From RUG472 sp045224495 (lineage in GTDB: Bacteria > Bacillota > Clostridia > Christensenellales > CAG-138), in the NCBI GenBank assembly GCA_045224495.1, contig JBGVAK010000108.1:1-19690 (forward strand): a DNA stretch of 19,690 bases, given 5' to 3'. Position numbers and translations under genes: made by a program. The notes beneath the pieces are model-generated. The model was not told the DNA's origin and ran no database searches. It saw only the letters and a program-made list of their open reading frames with translations. Each line of letters starts with the position of its first letter. Position 1 is the first letter of the stretch. Positions 7,845 to 14,967 of this stretch are shown piece by piece.

Positions 7845-8615
7845 TTATCGCCCCGCCTCGGGGAGGCAGTGCATGTGCGTCTGGCCCAGGACCCGAAAGC
7901 CCTCGGCCTGGCCCTTCAGGGAGCGAAGGCCGAAATCGGCGGCGCGGAGTTTCAGGTACAGGGCCACGCTCTTGAACGCCTCCGAATCCGCCGGGAACTG
8001 GGTCTTGTGACAGAGGATGGCTTGCAGCTGTTGTTGCAGCAGGCCCCGGGTGTCCACGAACCGTTTGGGCTTGGCCGTCATGTAGAAGGCCAGGGCCTGG
8101 ACCGGGGCGGCTTTGGCGCCGTACCGGGCCATGACCTCCGGAAAGGGGGCGAAGAAAGCGAGGCGCTTCGACGCCTCCCCCACCCACCGGTGGTCCACAT
8201 GGCACTCGCTGGCCACGTCCGGGTCCGGGGCCAGAAGGATCTGGGGCTGAAAGTCGCCCACCACCTGGGCCGCGGCCCTGACCAGGTCTTCAAACTCGTA
8301 GAAGCCGCCGTCGCTGAAGTTTAAAAAGCGCACGTCCGTGACGCCCAGGGCCTTTGCCGAAGCCATAGCCTCCGCCTTCCTGAGCTCTATGAGCTCTTCC
8401 GGCGTGGTGCCCTGGGGGGCATGTTCAAGGCCGAACCGGCCGTCGGTGCAGATGAGGAAACAGACCTGCTTCCCGGCGGCGGCCAGCTTCGCCGCCGTGG
8501 CCCCCGCCCCGATCTCGATGTCGTCCGGGTGGGGACCCAGAAACAGGTATCGCTGGAACCCCTCCACCTTCGGCGCCGGGGCGGCGAAGCGCAGGGCCAG
8601 GCGGGTCAGGCTCAT
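7845..8615 (-). CDS. PIG-L (LmbE)-family deacetylase
   Basis: Zinc-dependent N-deacetylase of 256 residues. The metal site is visible as GPHPDDIEIG (His29, Asp32) near the N-terminus and ECHVDH (His139, His142) in the middle, as in MshB, BshB and GlcNAc-PI deacetylases. The usual substrate is an N-acetylglucosaminyl conjugate, but family members also act on antibiotic precursors and chitin oligomers. The neighbouring GPH-type sugar transporter suggests a glycoside or amino sugar substrate (inference). The start codon overlaps the transporter stop codon as ATGA, and the gene is followed after 12 bases by the nitroreductase gene. No signal peptide is seen, so it is expected to act in the cytoplasm. 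Confidence 0.88.
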   Translation of the reverse strand: MSLTRLALRFAAPAPKVEGFQRYLFLGPHPDDIEIGAGATAAKLAAAGKQVCFLICTDGRFGLEHAPQGTTPEELIELRKAEAMASAKALGVTDVRFLNFSDGGFYEFEDLVRAAAQVVGDFQPQILLAPDPDVASECHVDHRWVGEASKRLAFFAPFPEVMARYGAKAAPVQALAFYMTAKPKRFVDTRGLLQQQLQAILCHKTQFPADSEAFKSVALYLKLRAADFGLRSLKGQAEGFRVLGQTHMHCLPEAGR

Positions 8616-10117
8616 GCCTTCTTCCCCTCTCGGCGGGCCTTCAGCTCGGCCAAGATGCGGTCGAACTCCGGCTCGTCCAGCTTATAGTGCCGCATGTAAA
8701 GCACGTAGGTGGTGATGAGCAGCGCCAGGGGCAGCACGATCATCACCAGCAGCAGGCCCAGGGACTGGCCGTGGGTCACGCCCTTTAGGAGCTCGTGGAT
8801 CTCGGAAAGCTTCTCCGCCTCGGTGATGTGGCCGGCGGCGGTGGCGTTCTCCAGAGAGGAGATCTGGTTGGTGTACTTGGTGACGCCGGTGAGCATATAG
8901 GTGGCGGAGGCGATGACCACGGTCAGGGCGGAGGCAAGCTTCGTGAGGAAGGGCCGCATGGAGGTGATGATGCCCTCGTCCCGGGTGCCGTGGATGTACT
9001 CGTTATACTCCACCGTATTGATGACGGAGATCATGAGGATCAGATAGTAGCCGTACTGGCCGAAGTTGGCCAGCATGTAGCCGATGGTGATGAGCAGGAA
9101 CTTGATATCCATGCCGAACACCTTCGTGACGCCGGACTTCAGGGCCACGCCGGGCACCAGCATGACGGTGTAGCCGGCGAGAGCCACCCACAGCAGGATC
9201 TTCATGAGCTTCTTACGGGGCACCTTCCGGGAGATGGCGGGATAGAAGATCATCAAAAGGGCCGTCACGGACATGCCGATGGTGGTGAAGAGGCTGTAGA
9301 GGCCGCCCTCGTAGCCGAACTCGAAGTAGATGTAAGTGGAGCCCACGCCGGAGAGGACGATGGCGTTGCTGATCTCGTGGATGAGGAAGATGAGGGCGAT
9401 CCAGAGGAGCTGATCGTTGCCGGTGATGGTGGACCAGATCTTCTTGAAGCTGACCGGCGGCACGGGCTCGTCGTTGTAGGACCGATCCTCGTGGACGCCG
9501 AAGAGGACGAAGCACAGGAACAGGGGGCACAGGATGGCGATAGCCAGGGCGATCCGTCCGTAGGCCACGGTGGTGCTGCCGCCGATGGCGTTGGCGCCGG
9601 TGGTCAGCATGGGGATCAGGATCCCCGCCGTGGTGCCGCCGATGCCCGCAAAGAGGGTGGCCCGGGCGGTGAAGGTGTTGCGGGCGTCGCCGTCGGCGCT
9701 GAGGGAGGGGATCATGCCCCAGTAGGAGATGTCGCCCATGGTATAGGTGATGCTGAAGAGGAAGTAGATGAGGCCGAAGAACCATACGAAGGACCAGCCC
9801 TGCAGCTTCACGTTGAAGGCGGCGTAGATGACCAGGGAGGTGGAGATCATGCCCGCCACGATCCAGGGCTTGAACTTGCCGTGCTTGGTGCGGGTGCGCT
9901 CGATGATGTTGCCCATGATGGGGTCGTTCAGGGCGTCGAAGAGCCGGGCGCCCACCATAATGGCCGTGATGGCGGAGAGCTGACCCGCGGTGAGCTCCCG
10001 GGTGAAGAGCACGAAGGTCAGCAAAAAGTTGTTGACCAGATTGTAGACCATGTCCCTTCCCACGGTGCCCAGGGGGAACATGATCAGGTTCTGTTTGTTG
10101 CGCTTGGCTTGTTCCAT
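8612..10117 (-). CDS. GPH-family (MelB-type) sugar:cation symporter, MFS
   Basis: Polytopic membrane transporter of 501 residues with about 12 hydrophobic segments. The diagnostic GPH motif follows the second helix: Asp61-Ala-Leu-Asn-Asp-Pro66, then MGNIIERTRTKHGKFKPWI. A second family feature, YTMGDISYWGMIPSLS, lies between helices four and five. Relatives carry melibiose, lactose or glucuronides with Na+ or H+. There is no C-terminal EIIA-like regulatory domain, unlike LacS. It has GGAGG five bases before the ATG, starts 33 bases after sua5, and overlaps the deacetylase gene by 4 bases. The substrate is unknown; no glycosidase or sugar regulator is in the window. Confidence 0.88.
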   Translation of the reverse strand: MEQAKRNKQNLIMFPLGTVGRDMVYNLVNNFLLTFVLFTRELTAGQLSAITAIMVGARLFDALNDPIMGNIIERTRTKHGKFKPWIVAGMISTSLVIYAAFNVKLQGWSFVWFFGLIYFLFSITYTMGDISYWGMIPSLSADGDARNTFTARATLFAGIGGTTAGILIPMLTTGANAIGGSTTVAYGRIALAIAILCPLFLCFVLFGVHEDRSYNDEPVPPVSFKKIWSTITGNDQLLWIALIFLIHEISNAIVLSGVGSTYIYFEFGYEGGLYSLFTTIGMSVTALLMIFYPAISRKVPRKKLMKILLWVALAGYTVMLVPGVALKSGVTKVFGMDIKFLLITIGYMLANFGQYGYYLILMISVINTVEYNEYIHGTRDEGIITSMRPFLTKLASALTVVIASATYMLTGVTKYTNQISSLENATAAGHITEAEKLSEIHELLKGVTHGQSLGLLLVMIVLPLALLITTYVLYMRHYKLDEPEFDRILAELKARREGKKA

Positions 10118-10150
10118 AAGGTCCTCCAGTAGTATTCGATCGATGATAGT

Positions 10151-11188
10151 TTACAGGTACTCCACCCGAAAGCCGGCGGAGCGCAAAAGACGGTTCATGA
10201 AGGCGAGGCCCGTACCCTCGGTGCCGATGCCCTCAGCTAAGATCACGTCCGCCTCCTCGTCCAGCTCCCGCAGGAGGGCGAACAGACGGCTGCAGAGGGT
10301 GGTGGGGTCCTGCCGGGTGCCCAGCAGGGCGCAGCGCCGGTCGCCGTAGAAGGGCAGGGCCTCCGCTGTGGCGGCGATGCGGACCCGCTTATTTTGGGCG
10401 GCATACCGGTCGTAGAGGGCCGAGAGGCGCGCCGCAGCGGCCGCCGCCTCCCCTACCACCACCAGCACCTGGGCGTTGGGGGCGTAGTGCTTGTACTTCA
10501 TGCCCGGGGACGCAGCCTTCTCCCCCGCAGCCAAGGGGGCCAGGACGCTGGGGGACAGGGCCACCTCGCCCAGGACGGCGGCCAGCATCTCCTTCGTCAC
10601 GGCGCCGGGGCGCAGGATGGTGGGGGTGCCCACCAGGGACAGGACCGTGGATTCCACCCCGTAGCGGCAGGGGCCGCCGTCCAGAATGAGGGGAATGCGG
10701 CCGTCCATGTCCTGCAGCACGTGCACCGCCGTGGTGGGGCTGGGCTTGCCGGACAGATTGGCGCTGGGGGCGGCGATGGGCGTCCCGGCCGCGGCGATGA
10801 GGGCCCGGGCGGCGGTGCTGTCCGGCATGCGGACCGCCACGGTGTCGAGGCCGGCGGTCACTTCATCGGGGACTATATCCGAACGGTAATAGATCAACGT
10901 CAGGGGCCCGGGCCAGAAGGTGTCCATGAGCTCACGGGCATGGGGCGGCTCTCCGGCCCACAGGCGGAAAGCGTCCGCCTTTTCGGCCACGTGCAGGATG
11001 AGCGGGTTGTCGTTGGGCCGGCCCTTGGCCTCGAATATCCGATTGACCGCCGCCCCGTCGAGGCCGTTGGCCCCCAAGCCGTAGACCGTCTCCGTGGGAA
11101 AGGCCACCAGCCCCCCGGCGCGGATGACGGCAGCGCCCTGGGCTGCGGCTTGCGTTGGATCAGTTGTTTTGATAACAGAGGTAATCAT
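10151..11188 (-). CDS. sua5: L-threonylcarbamoyladenylate synthase (YrdC domain plus Sua5 domain)
   Basis: Makes threonylcarbamoyl-AMP from threonine, bicarbonate and ATP, the first step of t6A37 tRNA modification. The protein has 345 residues, the two-domain long form. The YrdC domain (about 10-200) shows FPTETVYGLGAN (30-41), AKGRPNDNPL (54-63) and PSANLSG. A linker with SPGMKYKHYAP leads to the C-terminal Sua5 domain (about 240-345), which ends in GTGLAFMNRL. This long type is also called YwlC in Bacillus. The ribosome binding site AAGGTG is nine bases before the ATG and lies inside the right arm, read on the minus strand, of a perfect hairpin. Its position after prmC-prfA is common in Firmicutes. 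Confidence 0.92.
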   Translation of the reverse strand: MITSVIKTTDPTQAAAQGAAVIRAGGLVAFPTETVYGLGANGLDGAAVNRIFEAKGRPNDNPLILHVAEKADAFRLWAGEPPHARELMDTFWPGPLTLIYYRSDIVPDEVTAGLDTVAVRMPDSTAARALIAAAGTPIAAPSANLSGKPSPTTAVHVLQDMDGRIPLILDGGPCRYGVESTVLSLVGTPTILRPGAVTKEMLAAVLGEVALSPSVLAPLAAGEKAASPGMKYKHYAPNAQVLVVVGEAAAAAARLSALYDRYAAQNKRVRIAATAEALPFYGDRRCALLGTRQDPTTLCSRLFALLRELDEEADVILAEGIGTEGTGLAFMNRLLRSAGFRVEYL

Positions 11189-11196
11189 TATAGCTC

Positions 11197-11222
11197 ACAC
11201 CTTTTCTTGAAAGAAAAGGTGT
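11197..11222. repeat. Perfect AT-rich hairpin covering the sua5 ribosome binding site
   Basis: Arms ACACCTTTTCT and AGAAAAGGTGT, 11 bases each, with a 4-base loop. On the minus strand the second arm contains the candidate Shine-Dalgarno AAGGTG (11203-11198) of sua5, nine bases before its start codon. Folding would hide the ribosome binding site. No T-run follows on either strand, so it is not a standard terminator. Confidence 0.75.
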
Positions 11223-11232
11223 CCAAAAGAAC

Positions 11233-11261
11233 TTAAGAAGATAAGTGGGACAGGATATAAT
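11233..11261 (+). promoter_or_regulatory. Candidate plus-strand promoter facing prfA (antisense)
   Basis: TTAAGA (4 of 6 matches to the -35 consensus), a 17-base spacer and a perfect TATAAT point rightwards. A transcript would begin near 11268, run through the hairpin at 11294-11329 and continue antisense into the 3' end of prfA. No plus-strand gene follows, so it may be chance in an AT-rich gap. Confidence 0.35.
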
Positions 11262-11293
11262 AGTCTATCTGTTTCTTACGTTTCTCTTTTTCC

Positions 11294-11329
11294 GCCGCTT
11301 TTTCTCTTTGTCTAAAGAGAAAAAGCGGC
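11294..11329. repeat. Perfect 16-bp hairpin in the prfA-sua5 gap
   Basis: Arms GCCGCTTTTTCTCTTT and AAAGAGAAAAAGCGGC with a 4-base loop, twelve bases beyond the prfA stop. Neither strand has a T-run directly after the stem, so it is at best an unusual terminator; it could also protect the prfA mRNA 3' end. Its core resembles the hairpin at 11197-11222, and on the plus strand AAAAGAA follows within two bases of both, suggesting related repeat elements. Confidence 0.75.
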
Positions 11330-11340
11330 AAAAGAAAAGC

Positions 11341-12411
11341 TTACGCATCCTCCCCCGACAGCTGCCGGGTCCGTTCGGCCAATATCAGGGCATCGATGAG
11401 CTCGTCCATATCCCCGTCCATAAACTGCTCCAGCTTGTAGAGGGTTAGATTGATTCGATGGTCCGTGACCCGGTTCTGGGGGAAGTTGTAGGTCCGGATG
11501 CGCTCGCTCCGATCCCCGGACCCCACCATGCTCTTTCTCGCGCTGGACACGGCGGCGTCCTGCTTGGACTGGTACAGGTCGTAGATGCGGGACCTTAGGA
11601 CCTGCATGGCCTTGTCCTTGTTTTTATACTGGCTCCGCTCGTCCTGGCAGGCCACCACGATGCCCGTGGGAATGTGGGTGATGCGGATGGCAGAGGAGGT
11701 CTTGTTCACGTGCTGGCCGCCGGCGCCGCTGCTTCGATAGGTGTCGATCTGGATGTCCGAATCCTTGATCTCCACCTGCACCTCGTCCACCTGGGGCATG
11801 ACCGCCACCGTGGCGGCGCTGGTGTGGATGCGGCCCTGGCTCTCGGTCTCGGGCACCCGCTGGACCCGGTGCACGCCGCTCTCGAACTTCAAGCGGGAGT
11901 AGGCCCCCTTGCCGGAGACGGTAAGGACCACCTCCTTGACGCCGCCCATCTCGGTCCGGTTGTCCTCCACGAACTCCACGGCGTACCGGTGCCGCTCAGC
12001 GTACCGCTGGTACATGCGCAAGAGGTCCCCGCCGAACAGGGAAGCCTCCTCGCCGCCGGTGCCGGCCCGGATCTCCAATATCACGTCCTTCTCATCGTTG
12101 GGGTCCTTGGGCAGGAGCAGGAGCTTCAGCTCCTCCGTCAGCTGCTCCTCGGCAACCTTAAGCTCGTCCAGCTCGCTTTGGGTCAGCTCCTTCATGTCCG
12201 CATCCAGGTGCTCCTCCAGCATCTCCCGGCAGTCGGCCTGCTCCTGGAGGTTCCGCTCGTACCGGTCGATGACCGACACGATCTCCTCCAGCTGCACCCG
12301 CTCCCGGTTCATCTCTTTCCAGGCCGCCATGTCGTTCATGGCGTCGGGGGACGACAGGAGCCTGCCCAGCTCCTCGTACCGGGCCTTCAGTTTGTTCAGC
12401 TTCTCTCTCAT
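11341..12411 (-). CDS. prfA: Peptide chain release factor 1
   Basis: Recognises UAA and UAG in the ribosomal A site and triggers peptide release. The protein has 356 residues from the ATG at 12411, the normal RF1 length. The class signature is present: Pro187-Glu188-Thr189 matches the RF1 PxT codon-recognition tripeptide (RF2 would have SPF), and GAGGQ with Gly231-Gly232-Gln233 is the catalytic loop whose glutamine PrmC methylates. An upstream ATG at 12555 would add 48 unrelated residues inside prmC and was rejected; at 12411 the start overlaps the prmC stop as ATGA, preceded by GGAGAGG. A hairpin follows the stop. Confidence 0.95.
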   Translation of the reverse strand: MREKLNKLKARYEELGRLLSSPDAMNDMAAWKEMNRERVQLEEIVSVIDRYERNLQEQADCREMLEEHLDADMKELTQSELDELKVAEEQLTEELKLLLLPKDPNDEKDVILEIRAGTGGEEASLFGGDLLRMYQRYAERHRYAVEFVEDNRTEMGGVKEVVLTVSGKGAYSRLKFESGVHRVQRVPETESQGRIHTSAATVAVMPQVDEVQVEIKDSDIQIDTYRSSGAGGQHVNKTSSAIRITHIPTGIVVACQDERSQYKNKDKAMQVLRSRIYDLYQSKQDAAVSSARKSMVGSGDRSERIRTYNFPQNRVTDHRINLTLYKLEQFMDGDMDELIDALILAERTRQLSGEDA

Positions 12412-13157
12412 ATCCTCTCCACATATGCGACCCGATCGAGGCCGCAGATGTCCTTCATGATCCTCGCGCCGGGGAACAGCCCCCGCACCGCCTGGGCCTG
12501 GGTATGACCGATCTCCAGCAGCAGCAGTCCCCCGGACCTCACGTGTTCCGCCCATTCCACCGCCAGCCGCCGGTAGAAATCGAGGCCGTCCTCCCCGCCA
12601 TACAGGGCTAACGCTGGCTCGTAGGTCAGCTCCCGCTGACAGCCTGCCATCTCCGCCGCCGTCAGGTAGGGCGGGTTGCAGGCCATCAGATCGTAGGTCC
12701 CGGGCACGTCCGTCAGCAGGTCGCTCTCATAGAACGCCCCGTCCACGCCGTTTTTTTCGGCGTTCCGCCGCGCCAGAGCCAGGGCGTCAGGGGAAATATC
12801 CGCGAACGATACCTGGGCCCCGCCCAGCTTCGCCAAGCTCACGCCGATGCAGCCCGTGCCGCAGCACAGATCCAGGACCTTGGCCTGTGGACGCGATCTC
12901 AGCCAACCCAAGGCCGCCTCGCACAACGTCTCCGTGTCCTGCCGGGGGATCAGGGCCCCCGGTCCCACAAAGAAGGGCAGGCCCATAAACTCCCACTCGC
13001 CCAGGATGTACTGCAAGGGCTCGCCGGCGAGCCGCCGTTCCACAGCCTTGCGGAGCCACCCTTCGTCCCGAGACGCCTCCAGCAGGAACCGGGCTTCGAT
13101 CTCGGCCTCCTCCCCCGCCGCCGGGCGCAGGGCGTCTATGAGCTCACGCCGGGTCAT
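12408..13157 (-). CDS. prmC: Protein-(glutamine-N5) methyltransferase for release factors
   Basis: Methylates the GGQ glutamine of RF1 and RF2 with S-adenosylmethionine. From the ATG at 13157 the protein has 249 residues. Visible motifs are LIPRQDTE before the core, the SAM-binding VLDLCCGTGCIGVSLA, and the catalytic Asn161-Pro-Pro-Tyr164. NPPY lies about 22 residues earlier than in E. coli PrmC (183-186), so the N-terminal helical domain is short. A GTG at 13163 is an alternative start. The open frame continues further up to 13280, but that part reads through the repeat-like tail of yqhQ and has no family resemblance. It overlaps yqhQ by 14 bases and prfA, its substrate's gene, by 4 bases. 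Confidence 0.93.
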   Translation of the reverse strand: MTRRELIDALRPAAGEEAEIEARFLLEASRDEGWLRKAVERRLAGEPLQYILGEWEFMGLPFFVGPGALIPRQDTETLCEAALGWLRSRPQAKVLDLCCGTGCIGVSLAKLGGAQVSFADISPDALALARRNAEKNGVDGAFYESDLLTDVPGTYDLMACNPPYLTAAEMAGCQRELTYEPALALYGGEDGLDFYRRLAVEWAEHVRSGGLLLLEIGHTQAQAVRGLFPGARIMKDICGLDRVAYVERI

Positions 13158-14283
13158 CTTCACACTCGACCCGGGCGGAGGGCGTCTCTCCCCTTTCCCC
13201 CTCGACGGAGCGTTCAACAACGCCTTCCCCTTGAGGGGCCGCAGCGCCCGGAAAACGCCCCTGTGGGTCGTTTTCAGCAAGGCCGGGCGTTAGCCCCTGG
13301 GATGAAGGTGTCACCGCAGGTGACGGATGAGGTGTCGTCCCCTCTGCCCGTACGGAGGGCGTCACCGCCTTTACATCGTGATCCGGTGGGTCCATAGCCA
13401 GGTTGAACGCCGCCAGGGCTACCTCCACCATGTCCGCCGTGGGCTCCGCGGTGGTGATCTGCTGCAAGGCCAGGCCCGGCGCCCGGACCGCCCGGGCGAG
13501 CCAGCTTTCGGAGGCCGCGGCCGCCTTGAGCACCTCGTACCCAAGGCCCGCCACCACGGGGATGAACAGGAGCCTGGTCAGCACCCGGGGCAAAAAGGCG
13601 CGGACCGGGATGCAGGCGAAAAACAGGATGGACACCATCATGACCAGGAACAGGTAATTGGTGCCGCAGCGGGGGTGGAACCGGGTGTAGCGCAAAATGT
13701 TCTCCGGGGTCATCTCCCCCTCCGCCTCGTAGCAGGCGATGGTCTTGTGCTCCGCTCCGTGGTACATGAACACCCGGTGGATGTCCTTGATCCGGGAGAT
13801 GGCCAGCATATACCCCAGAAAGATCAGCAGCCGCACCACGCCCTCCAGCAGGCTCACCAAAAAGGTGCTCTCGATCTTGAAAAAGCTCACCGCCAGGGAG
13901 GGCAGGATCACGAACAGGCCCACGGCCAGGGCCGCTGCCAGGACCACCGCCACGGTCATGGCCATGTCGCTGGCGCTCTTGCCCAGCTTCTTCGACAGCC
14001 ACTTCTCGAACTTGGTGGGCTCCTCGTCCAGGGCGTCCCCCAGGAGTTCCGCGCTGCGGGTGGTGATCTTCATGCCGCCCGTCAGGGCCTCCACGAAGGC
14101 GTAGACCCCCCGGACCACGGGCCAGGTGGGGAAGGTCCCCTTTTTATACTTGCGCTTGTTTTGATAGTATTCGGTAACGATGGCGCCGTCGCTTTGGCGC
14201 ACGGCCAGGGCGGTGCCGTTCTCGGGGTTCTTCATCATGACCCCTTCCATGACGGCCTGCCCGCCCACGGAGCATCGCTTCAT
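13144..14283 (-). CDS. yqhQ: DUF1385 (YqhQ-type) membrane protein with an unusual C-terminal tail
   Basis: Membrane protein of unknown biochemical function, conserved in Firmicutes and usually beside prmC and prfA, as here. It has 379 residues against about 318 for B. subtilis YqhQ. Family motifs are GGQAVMEGVMM near the N-terminus, HGAEHKT (175-181) followed by IACYEAE, and HPRCGTNYLFLV. Four or so hydrophobic helices lie at about 108-130, 140-165, 212-232 and 235-250. After about residue 298 the sequence becomes a Pro/Gly/Thr/Glu-rich tail of roughly 80 residues encoded by repeat-like palindromic DNA, which probably accounts for the extra length. AAGGAGG lies just before the ATG, and a promoter candidate lies about 50 bases upstream. 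Confidence 0.9.
   Translation of the reverse strand: MKRCSVGGQAVMEGVMMKNPENGTALAVRQSDGAIVTEYYQNKRKYKKGTFPTWPVVRGVYAFVEALTGGMKITTRSAELLGDALDEEPTKFEKWLSKKLGKSASDMAMTVAVVLAAALAVGLFVILPSLAVSFFKIESTFLVSLLEGVVRLLIFLGYMLAISRIKDIHRVFMYHGAEHKTIACYEAEGEMTPENILRYTRFHPRCGTNYLFLVMMVSILFFACIPVRAFLPRVLTRLLFIPVVAGLGYEVLKAAAASESWLARAVRAPGLALQQITTAEPTADMVEVALAAFNLAMDPPDHDVKAVTPSVRAEGTTPHPSPAVTPSSQGLTPGLAENDPQGRFPGAAAPQGEGVVERSVEGERGETPSARVECEDDPA
13227..13336. repeat. Cluster of small palindromes inside the 3' end of yqhQ
   Basis: Three inverted repeats follow closely: CCCCTTGAGGGG (13227-13238), GGGCGTTAGCCC (13285-13296) and GTCACCGCAGGTGAC (13310-13324), the last within GATGAAGG and GGATGAGG flanks. The arrangement resembles short intergenic palindromic repeats I associate with gut Firmicute genomes (recollection, not a search). 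Here it is read as protein in the yqhQ frame. Copies elsewhere in the genome cannot be tested from this window. Confidence 0.5.
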
Positions 14284-14334
14284 AGTGCCTCCTTCTCCCG
14301 TCGAATGATCGGCGGGGCATGCTCATTTGGATAT

Positions 14335-14363
14335 ATCATAGCATAGGAGGGGCACGACCGCAA
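14335..14363 (-). promoter_or_regulatory. Candidate sigma-A-type promoter of yqhQ-prmC-prfA
   Basis: On the minus strand TTGCGG (14363-14358) and TATGAT (14340-14335) are separated by 17 bases. Transcription would begin about 45 bases before the yqhQ start codon. It lies just after the terminator of the preceding acetyltransferase gene, where a new transcription unit is expected. Confidence 0.6.
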
Positions 14364-14405
14364 GGAGATTCCTGCCTGAAGGGCAAATCCGGCGCGTCCC
14401 CATAG

Positions 14406-14433
14406 AAAAAAGCGCCCCGTTCATACGGAGCGC
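14406..14433 (-). terminator. Rho-independent terminator after the acetyltransferase gene
   Basis: On the minus strand a 9-bp stem (GCGCTCCGT with ACGGGGCGC, one G-U pair) and a 4-base loop are followed by six T. It begins 13 bases after the stop codon of the GNAT gene. Confidence 0.85.
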
Positions 14434-14446
14434 ATGGATCGCGGTT

Positions 14447-14899
14447 TCACAGGCGGCACATCAGGTTCAGGCAGTCGGGCACGTTCGGGTCCACATAGCC
14501 GGTGTCCACGAAACCCGCCCCCGCAAACAGAGCTAAGGCGGCCGCATTCTCCCGGTGGACGCAGACCTCCACATCCTCGTACTTTTTCTCCTGCCGCAGC
14601 AGCTCCAGCAACAGCCCCAGGGCCTCCGCCCCATAGCCCCGGCCCTGATAGCGACCGTCGATCAGGAACTGCTGCAGATCGTAGCAGACGGGCGCCTCGT
14701 CCATGTCCTTCACCAGCAGCAAGCCAACGACCGATCCGTCGTTTTCCACGGCCAGGACCCGGGCCCGCTGCGCCCGGTACACGTACCCCCGGGCCAGGAT
14801 GCCCAGAGGGCTGTCCAAAAAGCGGCGCTGATCCGGCCCCACGTCCAGCCGCCGGACTGCGTCGAAGTTGCTCTCGTCCACGTCTGCTAAACGGATCAT
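14447..14899 (-). CDS. GNAT-family N-acetyltransferase
   Basis: Acetyl-CoA-dependent acetyltransferase of 150 residues. The acetyl-CoA loop is DGRYQGRGYGAEAL (Q-G-R-G-Y-G, the Q/R-x-x-G-x-G/A motif), preceded by the beta-strand segment YDLQQFLI and followed by VHRENAAALALFAGAGF, the usual motif B pattern. The strand wording resembles spermine/spermidine acetyltransferases of the BltD type, but the substrate is only a guess. The ATG at 14899 is chosen because AAGGAGG lies ten bases upstream. A longer frame from 14944 would begin inside the preceding terminator and was rejected. No promoter is evident between that terminator and this gene, so it may depend on read-through from the beta-propeller gene. 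Confidence 0.85.
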   Translation of the reverse strand: MIRLADVDESNFDAVRRLDVGPDQRRFLDSPLGILARGYVYRAQRARVLAVENDGSVVGLLLVKDMDEAPVCYDLQQFLIDGRYQGRGYGAEALGLLLELLRQEKKYEDVEVCVHRENAAALALFAGAGFVDTGYVDPNVPDCLNLMCRL

Positions 14900-14925
14900 A
14901 TGTCTCTTGCCTCCTTTTGAGTAGG

Positions 14926-14951
14926 AAAAGCGCCCCGTTCTCACGAGGCGC
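14926..14951 (-). terminator. Rho-independent terminator after the beta-propeller gene
   Basis: On the minus strand a 9-bp stem (GCGCCTCGT with ACGGGGCGC, one G-U pair) and a 4-base loop are followed by TTTT then CC. It shares the 15-base string AAAAGCGCCCCGTTC (plus strand) with the terminator on the other side of the GNAT gene. The short T-run suggests partial termination. Confidence 0.75.
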
Positions 14952-14967
14952 CTGTATGGACCGTGGC

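Noticed and set aside
8795..10132. Plus-strand open frame of 445 codons opposite the sugar transporter
   Set aside because: Very rich in Gly, Asp, Glu and His, as expected from the reverse complement of a hydrophobic membrane-protein gene.
11189..11340. tRNA or standard riboswitch in the prfA-sua5 gap
   Set aside because: Only two simple hairpins are present; no cloverleaf, CCA end or conserved aptamer core is visible.
12412..12555. Longer start for prfA
   Set aside because: The added 48 residues lie inside prmC and do not resemble RF1; the ATG at 12411 has a ribosome binding site, gives normal length and makes a typical ATGA overlap.
13158..13280. Longer start for prmC
   Set aside because: The added 41 residues are translated from the repeat-like tail of yqhQ in another frame and have no PrmC features; a GTG six bases above the chosen ATG remains possible.
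14900..14944. Longer start for the GNAT gene
   Set aside because: The ATG at 14944 lies inside the upstream terminator stem and has no ribosome binding site, whereas 14899 has AAGGAGG upstream.
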